Assembly: GCA_000406005.1 (NCBI GenBank)
Contig: ASZN01000008.1
Span: 62,001-126,000 of the forward strand
From: Candidatus Poribacteria bacterium WGA-3G
Lineage (GTDB): Bacteria > Poribacteria > WGA-4E > WGA-3G
Direction of reading: 5' to 3'
DNA length: 64,000 nucleotides
Shown: positions 25,678 through 34,571 of the stretch, in pieces
How positions within the stretch are numbered: the first letter of the stretch is position 1
How the letters are laid out: each line of letters begins with the position of its first letter
The notes under the pieces: generated by a model
Seen by the model: only the letters and a program-made list of their open reading frames with translations
What the model was told of the DNA's origin: nothing
Databases searched by the model: none
Translations under genes and position numbers: made by a program

Positions 25678-26336
25678 CAGGCGGTACCCGTGCGGAGTTT
25701 TTCAATGACTGCCTCTGGTTGTTGGCTGCGGAAGATAGCGGTGCCAGCGACGAGAATTGTCACGCCTTCACAGATAGCACGCGGTGCGATTTCTGTGGTT
25801 ACACCGCCGTCGATAGAGATTTCGGGCGGTTGCTCCAAGTTTTGGTTGATTTGATGCAACGCCGCTATTTTCTCGAATGTGCTGGGTTGGAAGGCTTGCC
25901 CGCCGAGTCCGGGTTCAACACTCATCGGTAGGACCAAGTCAATGTCTGAAAGGTAGGGAATAACTGCGGTGGTAGGTGTTTTCGGTGAAAATGCTAAGCC
26001 GGGTTTAAGACCGTGTGCCTTAATCGCTGAGATAACTTCGTTAGGTTCATCACTGCTTTCGATGTGAAATGTGATGAAATCTGCGCCTGCTTCGGCGAGT
26101 GCGTTGGTATAGCGGAGCGGATGCGTCACCATGATATGGACATCGAATGGGACTTCGGTTATTTGGCGAACGGCAGCAATAAGCGGCGGACTGATAGCGA
26201 AGTTTGGCACAAATTCGCCGTCCATGACATCAAAGTGGAGCATATCCGCGCCGGCATCGACCATCCGTTTTACTTCATCTCCAAAACGGCTGAAGTCTGC
26301 GGCGAGGAGTGAGGGTACGATTTTAGGGTTCGGAAT
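25677..26336 (-). CDS. rpe: Ribulose-phosphate 3-epimerase, apparent ATT start codon
   Basis: The first in-frame ATG (26264) would remove the strand-1 motif PSLLAADF and catalytic Ser. The frame is open upstream and encodes PNPKIVPSLLAADFSRFGDEVKR, as expected for Rpe. The only plausible start is ATT at 26336, 7 bases after AAGGAG, which gives 219 residues, the family's usual length. Other motifs are MLHFDVMDGEFVPN, FDVHIMVTHP, PMSVEPGLGGQAF and ISIDGGV. The enzyme interconverts ribulose 5-phosphate and xylulose 5-phosphate in the pentose phosphate pathway. It lies 23 bases after the PASTA gene and overlaps rsmE by one base. Confidence 0.93.
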   Translation of the reverse strand: MPNPKIVPSLLAADFSRFGDEVKRMVDAGADMLHFDVMDGEFVPNFAISPPLIAAVRQITEVPFDVHIMVTHPLRYTNALAEAGADFITFHIESSDEPNEVISAIKAHGLKPGLAFSPKTPTTAVIPYLSDIDLVLPMSVEPGLGGQAFQPSTFEKIAALHQINQNLEQPPEISIDGGVTTEIAPRAICEGVTILVAGTAIFRSQQPEAVIEKLRTGTA

Positions 26337-26359
26337 TTGGAGTCTCCTTCGGGCCTGCC

Positions 26360-27340
26360 TTATTTATAGAGTTTTTCGAGTAATTTTTCGCCATTTTCAA
26401 GGACGATTACTTGTGTTTGCCCAAAGACGTGTACACCTTTGCGTTCGAGGTCAATCACTGCGCCGGGTGCGTACAATTGATCGATTACGGTGCGTTCACC
26501 TGAATCATCGGTAATCATAATTTTGACGTGGCGTGAGAGGTTTCGATTTTCGGCTTCTGTGACGTGGTACTGGAATGGGAGCAGTCTACCGACATTTTCG
26601 AGTGATTCTTGCCCGCTAATTTCGAGAAGGATGAGGCTTCCGGTTTTTACGAGTACGCCGCCTGCAGGTTTGTGCGCGATAACCGCACCTTCAGGGATCC
26701 TCGGGTGTGAACTATATACGGTTTCAACATTGAGTCCGGCTGCTTCTAAGGCGACAAGTACTTCCGTAGCGGGTTGTTCTTGGAAATTTGGGAGTTGTAT
26801 AGATTTTGGTGTCGGACCTTGGCTGACCAAAAGATTGACAGGGGTTCCACGTCGCTGGCCACCCCCTTCTGGTGGGGTTTGCGCGATGACGGTCCCTTGT
26901 AGATAGGTTTCGGAATGGACGCTGGCGACCTGATTTGGTTGAAAACCGGCAGTTCTGAGCGTCTGAATAGCGGCATCCTGATATTTTCCAATAACGGAGG
27001 GAACCGGAGCCAATTCCACGCCTATGCTGACGGTGATGGTGACGGGTTGGTAGTATTTGATTCTAAAGTTCGGCTCTGGGTCTTGTGCGATGATTTCGCC
27101 TTTTGGTGTTCCGCTACTCGCCTCGTGAATCTCTTTCGCGGGTCGAAGTCCGGCTTTATTGAGGATTGGGACAGCTTCATAGTAGGTCTTACCGATAATG
27201 TTGGGTACAAGGACCTCTTCTGTCCGAACCCATCTTGGGACGACCACGAAGATGATTAGCACGCCGACTATACCGGACAGAATTAAGAAGTAGAGTAAAA
27301 CCTTGACGACAGCAAATAGGGTATTATTAATTTGATTCAT
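26360..27340 (-). CDS. Membrane-anchored protein with three PASTA domains
   Basis: This 326-residue protein has one N-terminal membrane helix (residues about 10-33, VVKVLLYFLILSGIVGVLIIFV) and three PASTA domains: VPNIIGKTYYEAVPILNKAGL, VPSVIGKYQDAAIQTLRTAGF and LPNFQEQPATEVLVALEAAGL. PASTA domains bind peptidoglycan fragments; there is no kinase or transpeptidase domain, unlike PknB or PBP2x. A C-terminal region of about 100 residues (TVIDQLYAPGAVIDLERKGVHVFG) is unrecognised. It overlaps the fmt stop by 4 bases (ATGA) and precedes rpe, a gene order found in several phyla. Confidence 0.9.
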   Translation of the reverse strand: MNQINNTLFAVVKVLLYFLILSGIVGVLIIFVVVPRWVRTEEVLVPNIIGKTYYEAVPILNKAGLRPAKEIHEASSGTPKGEIIAQDPEPNFRIKYYQPVTITVSIGVELAPVPSVIGKYQDAAIQTLRTAGFQPNQVASVHSETYLQGTVIAQTPPEGGGQRRGTPVNLLVSQGPTPKSIQLPNFQEQPATEVLVALEAAGLNVETVYSSHPRIPEGAVIAHKPAGGVLVKTGSLILLEISGQESLENVGRLLPFQYHVTEAENRNLSRHVKIMITDDSGERTVIDQLYAPGAVIDLERKGVHVFGQTQVIVLENGEKLLEKLYK

Positions 27341-28284
27341 AATGATGCCGTTAAAAGTTGTTCACCGGTCTGGACTTGGTATCCGTTAATAAAGTCGCCT
27401 GCTTCCATAGCCTTCTTGGTTGCGGGTTGGATTTTCAACAGTTGGAGTGCACCATCAGATGTTGCAACGAGTAGTTTCCGTTTTTCGACGATTTCGAGTG
27501 TCCCCGGTGGGGCATCGGGTGTCTGTGGAAGCGGTTGACAGTTGATAACCTTGAGTCTTAGATTGTCTCGGAAGAAGGTATACGCGCCGGGCCAGATTGC
27601 GGTGCCTCTGACGAGATTGTAAATTGTTGTTGCGGGTTGATGCCAGTTAATGTCTCCAATCTCTTTTGTCAGGCGTGGTGCGTGTGTTGCCTCGGCGTTG
27701 TTCTGTGGTGTTGATGGCGGTGGTGTGTCTCCGCGCATTTCGGACAGGCATTTGATGAGTTGATTGGCACCGAGTTGTGCCAATTGTTCTGTTAATGTGA
27801 AAGCGGTATCCTCATCTCGGATCGGGATATGGGTAGCAGAGATAATATCGCCTGTATCCTCGCCTGCGTCGAGTAGCATGAGTGTCACACCTGTTTCGGT
27901 TTCGCCGTTGATCAATGCCCATTGGATGGGTGCTGCGCCTCTGTATTTCGGTAGTAGAGACGGGTGCAGATTGATGGTTCCACAGGGCGGGATGTCTAAA
28001 ACGGTTTGTGGTAAAAGTTGACCGAATGCAGCGACGACAGTTGTATCGGGTGCAAGGCGTTCAAGGGTGCGCACGACATCCGGTTTCCTCACTTTCTCAG
28101 GTTGGTAAACCGGTAAATTGTGCTCTGTTGCGACGATTTTAACAGGCGGCGGGTTGAGACGTTTTCCGCGTCCACTTGGCCGGTCGGGTTGTGTGACAAC
28201 GCCAATGATTTCAAACTTGTGGGTGATCAGTTCCGTGAGTGCTGGCAGAGCGAACTCACTGGTTCCCATAAAGAGAATACGCAT
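27337..28284 (-). CDS. fmt: Methionyl-tRNA formyltransferase
   Basis: This 315-residue protein formylates the initiator methionyl-tRNA. It shows the N-terminal MRILFMGTSEFALPAL, VVTQPDRPSGRGKRLNPPPVK, the catalytic HPSLLPKYRGAAPIQWALINGETETGVTLM and a C-terminal OB-like domain (GTLEIVEKRKLLVATSDGALQLLKIQP). The next gene begins within its stop codon. Length and all signature motifs are normal. Confidence 0.97.
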   Translation of the reverse strand: MRILFMGTSEFALPALTELITHKFEIIGVVTQPDRPSGRGKRLNPPPVKIVATEHNLPVYQPEKVRKPDVVRTLERLAPDTTVVAAFGQLLPQTVLDIPPCGTINLHPSLLPKYRGAAPIQWALINGETETGVTLMLLDAGEDTGDIISATHIPIRDEDTAFTLTEQLAQLGANQLIKCLSEMRGDTPPPSTPQNNAEATHAPRLTKEIGDINWHQPATTIYNLVRGTAIWPGAYTFFRDNLRLKVINCQPLPQTPDAPPGTLEIVEKRKLLVATSDGALQLLKIQPATKKAMEAGDFINGYQVQTGEQLLTASL

Positions 28285-28299
28285 TTTTGATTATTAAAT

Positions 28300-28848
28300 T
28301 CAGAAGCGGATTTGAAGGAGCGGTATTGCTAAACCGATAGCGGGTTCGTTTGCCCATCTGTTGAGTCTGTTGTTTAGGGTGGCTTCTCGTGACATCTCTC
28401 TGTACCTTGCTATGTATGGGTCTGTTTTGGACAAGCGGGCAATGGTTCCTTCAGGGTCTTGTTCTTCAGTTGGCGGTTCTTTGGGTTCTGGCACGCGTGG
28501 TGCGGATCGGTCAACATTACGTGTCTGTAGCCAATCCCATACGCCGATGAATAGCGACAACGAAACGGCACCGATCCCAACGATGCGATAGTCCTGTGGT
28601 GTCAATTCGGGTGCAAACAAATTTTCACGATACATCTTTATCCCTCTGACAGCGATGTAACTGTGAATAGCGGTGAAGGGTAGCGAACTTAGCGTAATAA
28701 TCTCAAATCGCCGTAATGCGCTTTCGCTGTAGTCGGCAGGGTCTTCTTGTGCTGGTGGTTCTGCCTGAAATTGCGCTGTTGCTTGGGAGGTTACCCAAAA
28801 AAGGGAAACTAAGCTCATCAAGAGCAATCGGGTGCTAAATTTATACAC
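28300..28848 (-). CDS. Exported or membrane protein of unknown function
   Basis: This 182-residue protein has a signal peptide (MYKFSTRLLLMSLVSLFWV, cleavage after ATA). Then come a segment near 48-68 (IITLSSLPFTAIHSYIAVRG), a hydrophobic helix near 90-105 (IVGIGAVSLSLFIGVWDWL) and a Pro/Glu-rich charged stretch. I recognise no family. It lies between lspA and fmt on the same strand, 15 bases before fmt, and is likely in that operon. Confidence 0.65.
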   Translation of the reverse strand: MYKFSTRLLLMSLVSLFWVTSQATAQFQAEPPAQEDPADYSESALRRFEIITLSSLPFTAIHSYIAVRGIKMYRENLFAPELTPQDYRIVGIGAVSLSLFIGVWDWLQTRNVDRSAPRVPEPKEPPTEEQDPEGTIARLSKTDPYIARYREMSREATLNNRLNRWANEPAIGLAIPLLQIRF

Positions 28849-28935
28849 GGGTCTTCTCCATAAATGCAGAATAGTATTCGATGTCTACTGTATGTATTGT
28901 ATCCGATTCAGTGAATATGTACTGTAGATGATGTC

Positions 28936-29448
28936 TCAGGTTTCTTGGTGTTGGTTGCGATTTTGGAAGAGGTAGACAATAAGCATGCCTGCTCCGATAC
29001 AGACAGAAACATCAGCGACGTTAAAAGTGGGCCAAAAGAGTCCTTTATTGACAATACCGAACTGAAGGAAATCAATCACTTCGCCTAAAAAGATTCTGTC
29101 AATGAAGTTCCCGACAGCACCACCGAGTAGAAACCCGAGGGAGACCTGCATCCATCGGCTCTCTCGGAATCGGAGATAATAGGAAAAGATGAAGATCAGT
29201 GCGACAACGGTAATGATAATGAGCAAGAACCGATGTCCTGCGAGTACACCGAAAGCTGCCCCGGTGTTTCTATCGTGTCGGAGGTTGAAGAAACCGGGAA
29301 TAATCGGGATGATCTCAGTTACCTGTGTGATATGCGTCTGTACGAGCCGTTTGGTTCCCCAATCGAGTATTAAGACAGGAAAGGCCACACAAATCAAGGG
29401 GATAACATTTTGCCATGTGTTTGTTTTAGGTGGTTGGGTCGTATTCAT
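28936..29448 (-). CDS. lspA: Lipoprotein signal peptidase (signal peptidase II)
   Basis: This protein of about 170 residues has four membrane helices and cleaves prolipoprotein signal peptides at the inner membrane. Conserved parts are DWGTKRLVQ, NTGAAFG, GAVGNFIDRIFLGEVIDFLQF and FNVADVSVCIGA, with the two catalytic Asp residues in EVIDF and VADVS. I chose the ATG at 29448; one 12 codons upstream is possible. The start overlaps the end of the IleRS-like gene, the usual neighbour of lspA. Lipoproteins in this window, such as the one at 22192-22803, would be its substrates. Confidence 0.93.
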   Translation of the reverse strand: MNTTQPPKTNTWQNVIPLICVAFPVLILDWGTKRLVQTHITQVTEIIPIIPGFFNLRHDRNTGAAFGVLAGHRFLLIIITVVALIFIFSYYLRFRESRWMQVSLGFLLGGAVGNFIDRIFLGEVIDFLQFGIVNKGLFWPTFNVADVSVCIGAGMLIVYLFQNRNQHQET

Positions 29449-32098
29449 TCTTCCGTGCTTCCCATTCCGCTTTTGCGTTGTCATTCTTTATGTTGGAAGG
29501 CATCGAACTATTTTCGGTGAGATGCGAGAGATCGTGCCAGTTTTTTTGAAAAATACTATGGTTTCCATTTACACCGTCTATAGAAGTGCGTCGATAAAAC
29601 TGTTCGGCTAAAAACGGTGTTAAGGGTGCCAGCCGTTGTAGGAGTGTGGTTGTTATCTGTGAAAGCGTCATCTGTGCTGCGCGCAGCGTTTTCGTTGGAC
29701 GGGATTCCAAGGTCCGTACATAAAAGTGCAGATCGTCTTGACAGAAGTTGGTTAACATTTTCCACATTTCATGAAAATTCCCTGCTTGATATGCGTGCTG
29801 TATCTCTTGCAAAAGCTGCTCGGTAACGGTTATTGCCAGTGCATCGATGTTCTGTTGTGTTCCTGATGTCTGAATATCCGTATGCGTTGGTGCGCTTGCG
29901 AAACCTGTTTCACTCTCTTGTTCATCAATGTCGGTGGGATGTTGTGCTTCTTTATCGGCTTCGGGGTGAGAATCGAGTAAGAGTGGATAGAGATAACTGC
30001 TGATCTCATCGAAGAGGGCGTGCAGCTGCTGGTATTGTATGCGTCGGTTTTTGGCAAGTTCTTCGAGTTGTTCGGCTTTCATCTGTTTTGTGCTATTGTT
30101 GGGTGTTATAGCGACGAGACGGACCACATCAGCTGGATATTTGTTAAGAAACGCATCTTCAATTTCGATATCGCTATTAATTTTGGGTAATGTTTTAAGT
30201 TTTAGTTGCTTAAAGGGTTGACTTTCTTTAATCGGGCGACTTCTGCTAAGTGCGGCGGAGATGACACTGATCTCAGCGAGCCATTTTGTCCATTCATAAT
30301 CGTCAATGCTCGTTTGTGGGACAAACATGATACTGGTGTGTCCGCCGAGTGGTTTCTTGAAATCGGAGTTGTCAATGATTTGAAGCAGATTGGCGAAATG
30401 GCTGTCGATAAGTGTTGCCTCTTTGCGGAAGTCGGATGAATTACAGATTGCGCATCGCGTATCGGCAGGCAAGAGTTCTTCGATGCTTAATCCGAACCAG
30501 AATTCAAAGCTGCGTTGGATGGAATTACGGATTGCTGTGAGTGTATTTTTATCCGTGAGAGGTTCATCACACTGGTCGCAGAGTAGGATTGGGAGTGGCA
30601 TTCCCCATTGGCGTTGTGTTGAGACTTGCAGGTCTCTGAAATTATGTACGACATTTCGGACATCACCGATCCGTTTATGTTCAGTTTCGCCGTAATTATC
30701 CCAATATTCTCCTGCTTTGAGAGCATTGGCGGTGTCTCGGTTTTCTGAAATAGAGAACACCCATTTAGAGCATGGGCGAAAAACGGCGAGTTCCTTACAG
30801 CGCGGACAGTGGGATCCATGGGTTTCATCGTTGTTCGTTTTTAGGATGTATCCGTATTTTTCGAGTTGCGGGACAATAAACTTTTCGGCATCAAAGAGAT
30901 AGAGCCCGCACAATTGCCCGGCTTCTTCGGTGAATTTTCCTGTCTCATCGAAGATAGGTATGGCATTTATATCTAACGCTTGTGCGATATCGTAGCTGAG
31001 TTGATGGTGTGCTGGATTTAGCGGGATAACGCCGGATTTTAGGAAGTGTGTTAATTCGTCAGTGGTTTTTTCGACAACGGATTCGGGTATGAGCGTAATG
31101 CTTAATTCTTTTGACGGGAAGATCGGATGTGCTACGACGTATTGTGCGAGTTCGGTCGCATCAATCTCTTTAACGAGTTCGGGTTGCGTGCTTTCCTTCG
31201 TGAGATTTTTACAATAGTGTTCAAATTGTGGTGCTGCGAAAAGTAGATATTCCTTGTCGTTTTTGGTGAGCAGATAGGTTGTGTCGCTGGTAATTCCGAG
31301 TTCAATGGTGCCGGCTATCTCCCAGAGATGTTGTATCTGGATGCAAAAAGAGACATCGACCCCAAATTCTTCCAATCCTAAGCTAAATGGGAACTTGATA
31401 TAGCCGTTCAAGACGTGTGTCGGCATCCGTAAGAGGTTCGTTTCGTTCAGTGGTGCTGCGCACTTCGGGCACCATGGACTCAATTGGGGTAGGTCGTGTA
31501 GGTAGTCAGAATCACGGAGTCTGCTTATGAGTGCGATGAGTCTTGCTTCTTGGCGCGATTCGAGGGTTTTTTGCGAGGCTGCCCAATCGGCAAAAATACC
31601 GAGTTGATGGAGTTTCTGTTTCTGGATTCCTAATTCCTGCTTGTGCCGTGCGCGACATCGTTTACGAAGGACAGAGGGTTTGAGTGGCGTTTTAGATTTC
31701 GCGTCTGAGATAACCGCTTCTTCAATCCAGAAGGGGTAGGTTTCCCATGCGGGTACGTGTGCGACTTGATGCCCCTGCATTAGAGACGCTTTGAGGAAGA
31801 TGTCTTGAGAGATTTTTCTACAGAGTGTATCGTGGGTGAGTGTATCAACAGAAGTCGGGATTTCACGGAGGACGTAAGTTTCCGGTTGAGAGGCGTGGTG
31901 CTGCGAATTTGGTTTCAACGCGGTGCGGTCTGTAGAATTCGTTTTCTTGCTGGCGAGCGGGAAAACAGTGGCGTTTTCCCAAGTTTCCAGAACGGCGTTT
32001 TCCGATGTCCGATCCATCAATTCGGGATTCTCTTCCGTTTTCTTGGTTTTACCACGTTTACGCGTCGTATTTTTTGCGGGAGCGTCTTGTTTTCTCAT
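29426..32098 (-). CDS. Isoleucyl-tRNA synthetase-like protein lacking HIGH and KMSKS motifs
   Basis: This 890-residue protein can be aligned by eye to IleRS through much of its length. Matching parts are HVPAWETYPFWIE (IleRS YVPGWDCHGLPIE), LGIFADW, SPWCPKCAAPL (HWCVDC), VHNFRDLQVSTQRQWGMPLPILLC (DWCISRQRxWGVPIP), ADTRCAICNSSDFRKEATLIDS and KYPADVVRLVA. At the catalytic sites it has diverged: counting back without gaps, HIGH corresponds to THDT and KMSKS to TLPKI. The editing-site WTTTPWTLPAN region is also lost. It keeps the ancestral ileS position before lspA. It is probably not an active synthetase; a regulatory or tRNA-binding role is speculative. No frameshift is seen, so it is maintained as protein. 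Confidence 0.85.
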   Translation of the reverse strand: MRKQDAPAKNTTRKRGKTKKTEENPELMDRTSENAVLETWENATVFPLASKKTNSTDRTALKPNSQHHASQPETYVLREIPTSVDTLTHDTLCRKISQDIFLKASLMQGHQVAHVPAWETYPFWIEEAVISDAKSKTPLKPSVLRKRCRARHKQELGIQKQKLHQLGIFADWAASQKTLESRQEARLIALISRLRDSDYLHDLPQLSPWCPKCAAPLNETNLLRMPTHVLNGYIKFPFSLGLEEFGVDVSFCIQIQHLWEIAGTIELGITSDTTYLLTKNDKEYLLFAAPQFEHYCKNLTKESTQPELVKEIDATELAQYVVAHPIFPSKELSITLIPESVVEKTTDELTHFLKSGVIPLNPAHHQLSYDIAQALDINAIPIFDETGKFTEEAGQLCGLYLFDAEKFIVPQLEKYGYILKTNNDETHGSHCPRCKELAVFRPCSKWVFSISENRDTANALKAGEYWDNYGETEHKRIGDVRNVVHNFRDLQVSTQRQWGMPLPILLCDQCDEPLTDKNTLTAIRNSIQRSFEFWFGLSIEELLPADTRCAICNSSDFRKEATLIDSHFANLLQIIDNSDFKKPLGGHTSIMFVPQTSIDDYEWTKWLAEISVISAALSRSRPIKESQPFKQLKLKTLPKINSDIEIEDAFLNKYPADVVRLVAITPNNSTKQMKAEQLEELAKNRRIQYQQLHALFDEISSYLYPLLLDSHPEADKEAQHPTDIDEQESETGFASAPTHTDIQTSGTQQNIDALAITVTEQLLQEIQHAYQAGNFHEMWKMLTNFCQDDLHFYVRTLESRPTKTLRAAQMTLSQITTTLLQRLAPLTPFLAEQFYRRTSIDGVNGNHSIFQKNWHDLSHLTENSSMPSNIKNDNAKAEWEARKNEYDPTT

Positions 32099-32191
32099 AT
32101 TTTATACGGTTGCTTGTAAACCGCCTGTTAATTAGAGGTGGTTATATTTTTCTCTGAGTCGTTTCTCTGCTTATTCGGTGTATTCGTCCAT

Positions 32192-32464
32192 TTATGACCT
32201 AAGCATCCGAGCCAGAATATGTAAAAGAATAATTAGTATGAAAGGTGAAATGTCGATACCGAAGTTGCGAGATACTGGTCCGAGTGCTTTACGAATCGGG
32301 CTTAGAACAGGATCGACGAGGCGACTTGTGAACCGATAGATTTGTCTGATGCTTGAATTTTTGGTGCCGAAAACGAACCAAGAAAGTAGTGCATTTCCGA
32401 AAACAACGAATGCATAAAGGTCAAGCAATCGGGCGATGAACCAAGCGAAGTTATGTATAGGCAT
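32192..32464 (-). CDS. YggT family membrane protein
   Basis: This 90-residue protein has two membrane helices flanking a loop: about 5-27 (FAWFIARLLDLYAFVVFGNALLSWFV) and 66-86. The loop holds IYRFTSRLVDPVLSPIRKALGPVSRNFGIDISPFILIILL, the typical YggT signature. The family is linked to osmotic stress or cell-division functions in several bacteria. Placement next to proC and yggS (YggT-ProC-YggS) is widely conserved. Confidence 0.92.
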   Translation of the reverse strand: MPIHNFAWFIARLLDLYAFVVFGNALLSWFVFGTKNSSIRQIYRFTSRLVDPVLSPIRKALGPVSRNFGIDISPFILIILLHILARMLRS

Positions 32465-32488
32465 AGTTTCTGTTGTTATCTGGTCGAA

Positions 32489-33301
32489 TTATGTGTTGCC
32501 GAGTTCTTCCGCTCGTTTTGTCGCCGCCAGAACGGCTTCGGTGAGCGTTGCACGCAAACCTCCATATTCCAAAGCGTGAAGTCCGGCGGCGGTTGTCCCA
32601 CCGGGTGTTGTAACACGATTTTTGAGAACTGCTGGATGTTCTTGGGTTTCAGCTAACATCTTTGCTGCGCCTAAAACTGTATGGATTGCGAGTTGTTGTG
32701 CATCTGTTCGCGGTAGCCCGACATGGACACCGCCATCGGCGAGTGCTTCGATGATGAGTGCGACATAAGCGGGTCCGCTACCACTTAATCCGGTGACAGC
32801 ATCAAGATGCCGTTCCTCCATGACTAAAGAGGTACCACAGGCGTTGAAGATTTGCTGCGCTATTTTAAGGTGTTCGGTATTCACTTGCGTGCCTGCTGTT
32901 AGTACGGATATCGCAGCACCTACTGATGCGGCGATATTTGGCATCACCCGTACGATCGGTGGTGTCGTGTCAAAATAAGATTCGAGTGTTGAGGTCGTGA
33001 CACCTGCTGCGATGCTGATGATCCATTGTGGTGCTGATAAGTGGTGTGCGACTTGCGGTAGAATGCTTGGAACAGCTGCGGGTGGCACTGCACAAAAGAT
33101 AACGTCTGCCTTTTCTACTAAGCCTGCGATGTTGCCTGCGTCGTTGGTGCCTTTTTCATCACAGAGCTGCTCTACGAGGACGTTGTCTAAGTCAGTGACC
33201 CAGATCTGCCCTGCGGGGAATACCACATCAGCGATACTCCGGACGACGATGCCTCCCATTTTTCCGACACCTATTACACCTAAATGAAGGTCTTTTACCA
33301 C
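32489..33301 (-). CDS. proC: Pyrroline-5-carboxylate reductase
   Basis: This 270-residue protein catalyses the last step of proline synthesis. It has the NAD(P)-binding LGVIGVGKMGG at the start, FCAVPPAAVPSIL, ISIAAGVTTSTLESYF, VRVMPNIAASVGAA and the C-terminal signature DAVTGLSGSGPAYVALIIEALADGGV with VTTPGGTTAAGLHALE. The start is GTG at 33301, with GGGAG about 9 bases before it. Adjacent YggT and YggS genes are the usual partners; three repeat units lie between proC and yggS. Confidence 0.96.
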   Translation of the reverse strand: MVKDLHLGVIGVGKMGGIVVRSIADVVFPAGQIWVTDLDNVLVEQLCDEKGTNDAGNIAGLVEKADVIFCAVPPAAVPSILPQVAHHLSAPQWIISIAAGVTTSTLESYFDTTPPIVRVMPNIAASVGAAISVLTAGTQVNTEHLKIAQQIFNACGTSLVMEERHLDAVTGLSGSGPAYVALIIEALADGGVHVGLPRTDAQQLAIHTVLGAAKMLAETQEHPAVLKNRVTTPGGTTAAGLHALEYGGLRATLTEAVLAATKRAEELGNT

Positions 33302-33336
33302 TTTTCTCTCCCGACAGTACCGATGTTGGATGCCTC

Positions 33337-33507
33337 TACAGCGGGGTTAGAAACCCCGCCTGCAGGGGCGGTTGCGTAAGTTTCGACCTAATGATCACTT
33401 ACAAGCGGGGTTGCAAACCGCGCCTGCATTGACGGTTGCGTAAGTCTCGATCTAATGCCTCCTACAAACACGGTTACAAACCGCGCCTGCATTGACGGTT
33501 GTGTAAG
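33337..33507. repeat. Three-copy tandem repeat between proC and yggS
   Basis: Three units of about 60-65 bases each start with (C/T)TACA(A/G)(G/A)C(G)GGGTT.. and contain the palindrome-like GGGGTT..AACCCCGC or its decayed form, then CCTGCA, then GACGGTTG(C/T)GTAAGT. A first-copy hairpin GCGGGGTTAGAAACCCCGC is perfect. Related fragments are at 9650-9690 and 50798-50823. The units lie on the path between two cotranscribed genes and could form mRNA hairpins. Confidence 0.85.
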
Positions 33508-33512
33508 TGCTG

Positions 33513-34214
33513 TTACGGTGAAGGCTCAAAGATTGCGCGACCGATTCTAACGAGATTGGCGCCTTCTTCTATTGCGATCTCAAAATCGTTTGTCATTCCC
33601 ATAGAGAGATAGCGCATGGTAACGCTGGGGAATTTTTCGGTTTCTATCTTTTCGGATAGTGATCTGAGTAACGCGAAAGCGGGACGATTTGCCTCTGGTG
33701 AAGGACTTAACTGCCCCATTGTCATTAGACCGATGATATTCACAGTCGGAGATGCTTGTGCATCTGCCATGAAGGTGAGTAGCTCGTCGGCATTTAAGCC
33801 GTATTTACTTGCTTCACCGGTTGTATTCACCTGGATGAGGACATCTACCGGTTGTGTACGTTCTTCGGAACGGCGTGCGATTTCTGTTAAGAGCCGTAAG
33901 CTATCGACCGAATGAATCAGCGAGAACATCTCAAGGGCGGCTTTCACCTTATTGCGTTGTAGGTGTCCGATAAGATGCCAGCGACAGGTTTTAGGGTCCG
34001 CTATAGCATCTGTGGTGTATTTTTGCTGCGCCTCTTGTACTCGGTTTTCACCGATATTTTTGACACCTGCTTCGAGAATTGTCTGTATTTCTGATATTGA
34101 ACGTCCTTTTGTAACAGCGACGAGTTCTATTGAATCCGGTGTGCGATTGCTTCGTTCCGCTGCGCGGGTGATACGTTCGTTGAGAGTGTGGAGATTATTG
34201 ACAATCGGATTCAA
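33513..34214 (-). CDS. YggS family pyridoxal phosphate homeostasis protein
   Basis: This 233-residue PLP-binding protein controls free PLP levels. Signatures are VAVTKGRSISEIQTILEAGVKNIGENRVQEA, with the PLP Lys in VTKG, CRWHLIGHLQRNK, IHSVDSL, VLIQVNTTGEASKYGL and YLSMGMTNDFEIAIEEGANLVRIGRAIF. Start is TTG at 34214, preceded by AGAGGTG. It lies upstream of proC on the same strand. Confidence 0.94.
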   Translation of the reverse strand: MNPIVNNLHTLNERITRAAERSNRTPDSIELVAVTKGRSISEIQTILEAGVKNIGENRVQEAQQKYTTDAIADPKTCRWHLIGHLQRNKVKAALEMFSLIHSVDSLRLLTEIARRSEERTQPVDVLIQVNTTGEASKYGLNADELLTFMADAQASPTVNIIGLMTMGQLSPSPEANRPAFALLRSLSEKIETEKFPSVTMRYLSMGMTNDFEIAIEEGANLVRIGRAIFEPSP

Positions 34215-34277
34215 TTGTACACCTCTCGCCTTGTCTTGTGAATGTCTTCTCTTTTTTTGATTCTAATATTAGTGCGA

Positions 34278-34571
34278 TTATAGGTTTTGTGGGGTATCCA
34301 GATGATCTGCTGATTGTGTATCTTCGGATTTTAAAGGTTGATTAATATGAAAGAGTATCCCAATGACGGCGACCAGTGCGGCGATACTAATAATCCCGAT
34401 ACCGACTGTTATCGTATATGTTGCCTCCATGTAAACCTGTGTTACTTGGACTGCGGTGCTGCTTTCTTCCAGAGTTCTCTGATACCTGTTAGGATGGACA
34501 CCTCCGAGTACGATAAAAACAGCCCCAACAATACCGATAGTAATTGATAATGTTGCAAATAGCGTGCGCAT
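34278..34571 (-). CDS. Small two-helix membrane protein of unknown function
   Basis: This 97-residue protein has two hydrophobic helices, about 7-26 (TLSITIGIVGAVFIVLGGV) and 52-75 (TITVGIGIISIAALVAVIGIL), joined by a polar loop. The tail is acidic and polar. It lies 63 bases upstream of yggS on the same strand. I recognise no family. Confidence 0.55.
   Translation of the reverse strand: MRTLFATLSITIGIVGAVFIVLGGVHPNRYQRTLEESSTAVQVTQVYMEATYTITVGIGIISIAALVAVIGILFHINQPLKSEDTQSADHLDTPQNL

Noticed and set aside
26064..26264. Rpe as a truncated gene starting at the ATG at 26264
   Set aside because: The conserved N-terminus is present in frame upstream, so the gene is complete if ATT at 26336 is the start.
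29615..29640. Extra copy of the GCACCCTT box (AAGGGTGCC on the plus strand)
   Set aside because: It lacks the full GCACCCTTT and has no GTC at the fixed distance; it lies inside the IleRS-like coding sequence.
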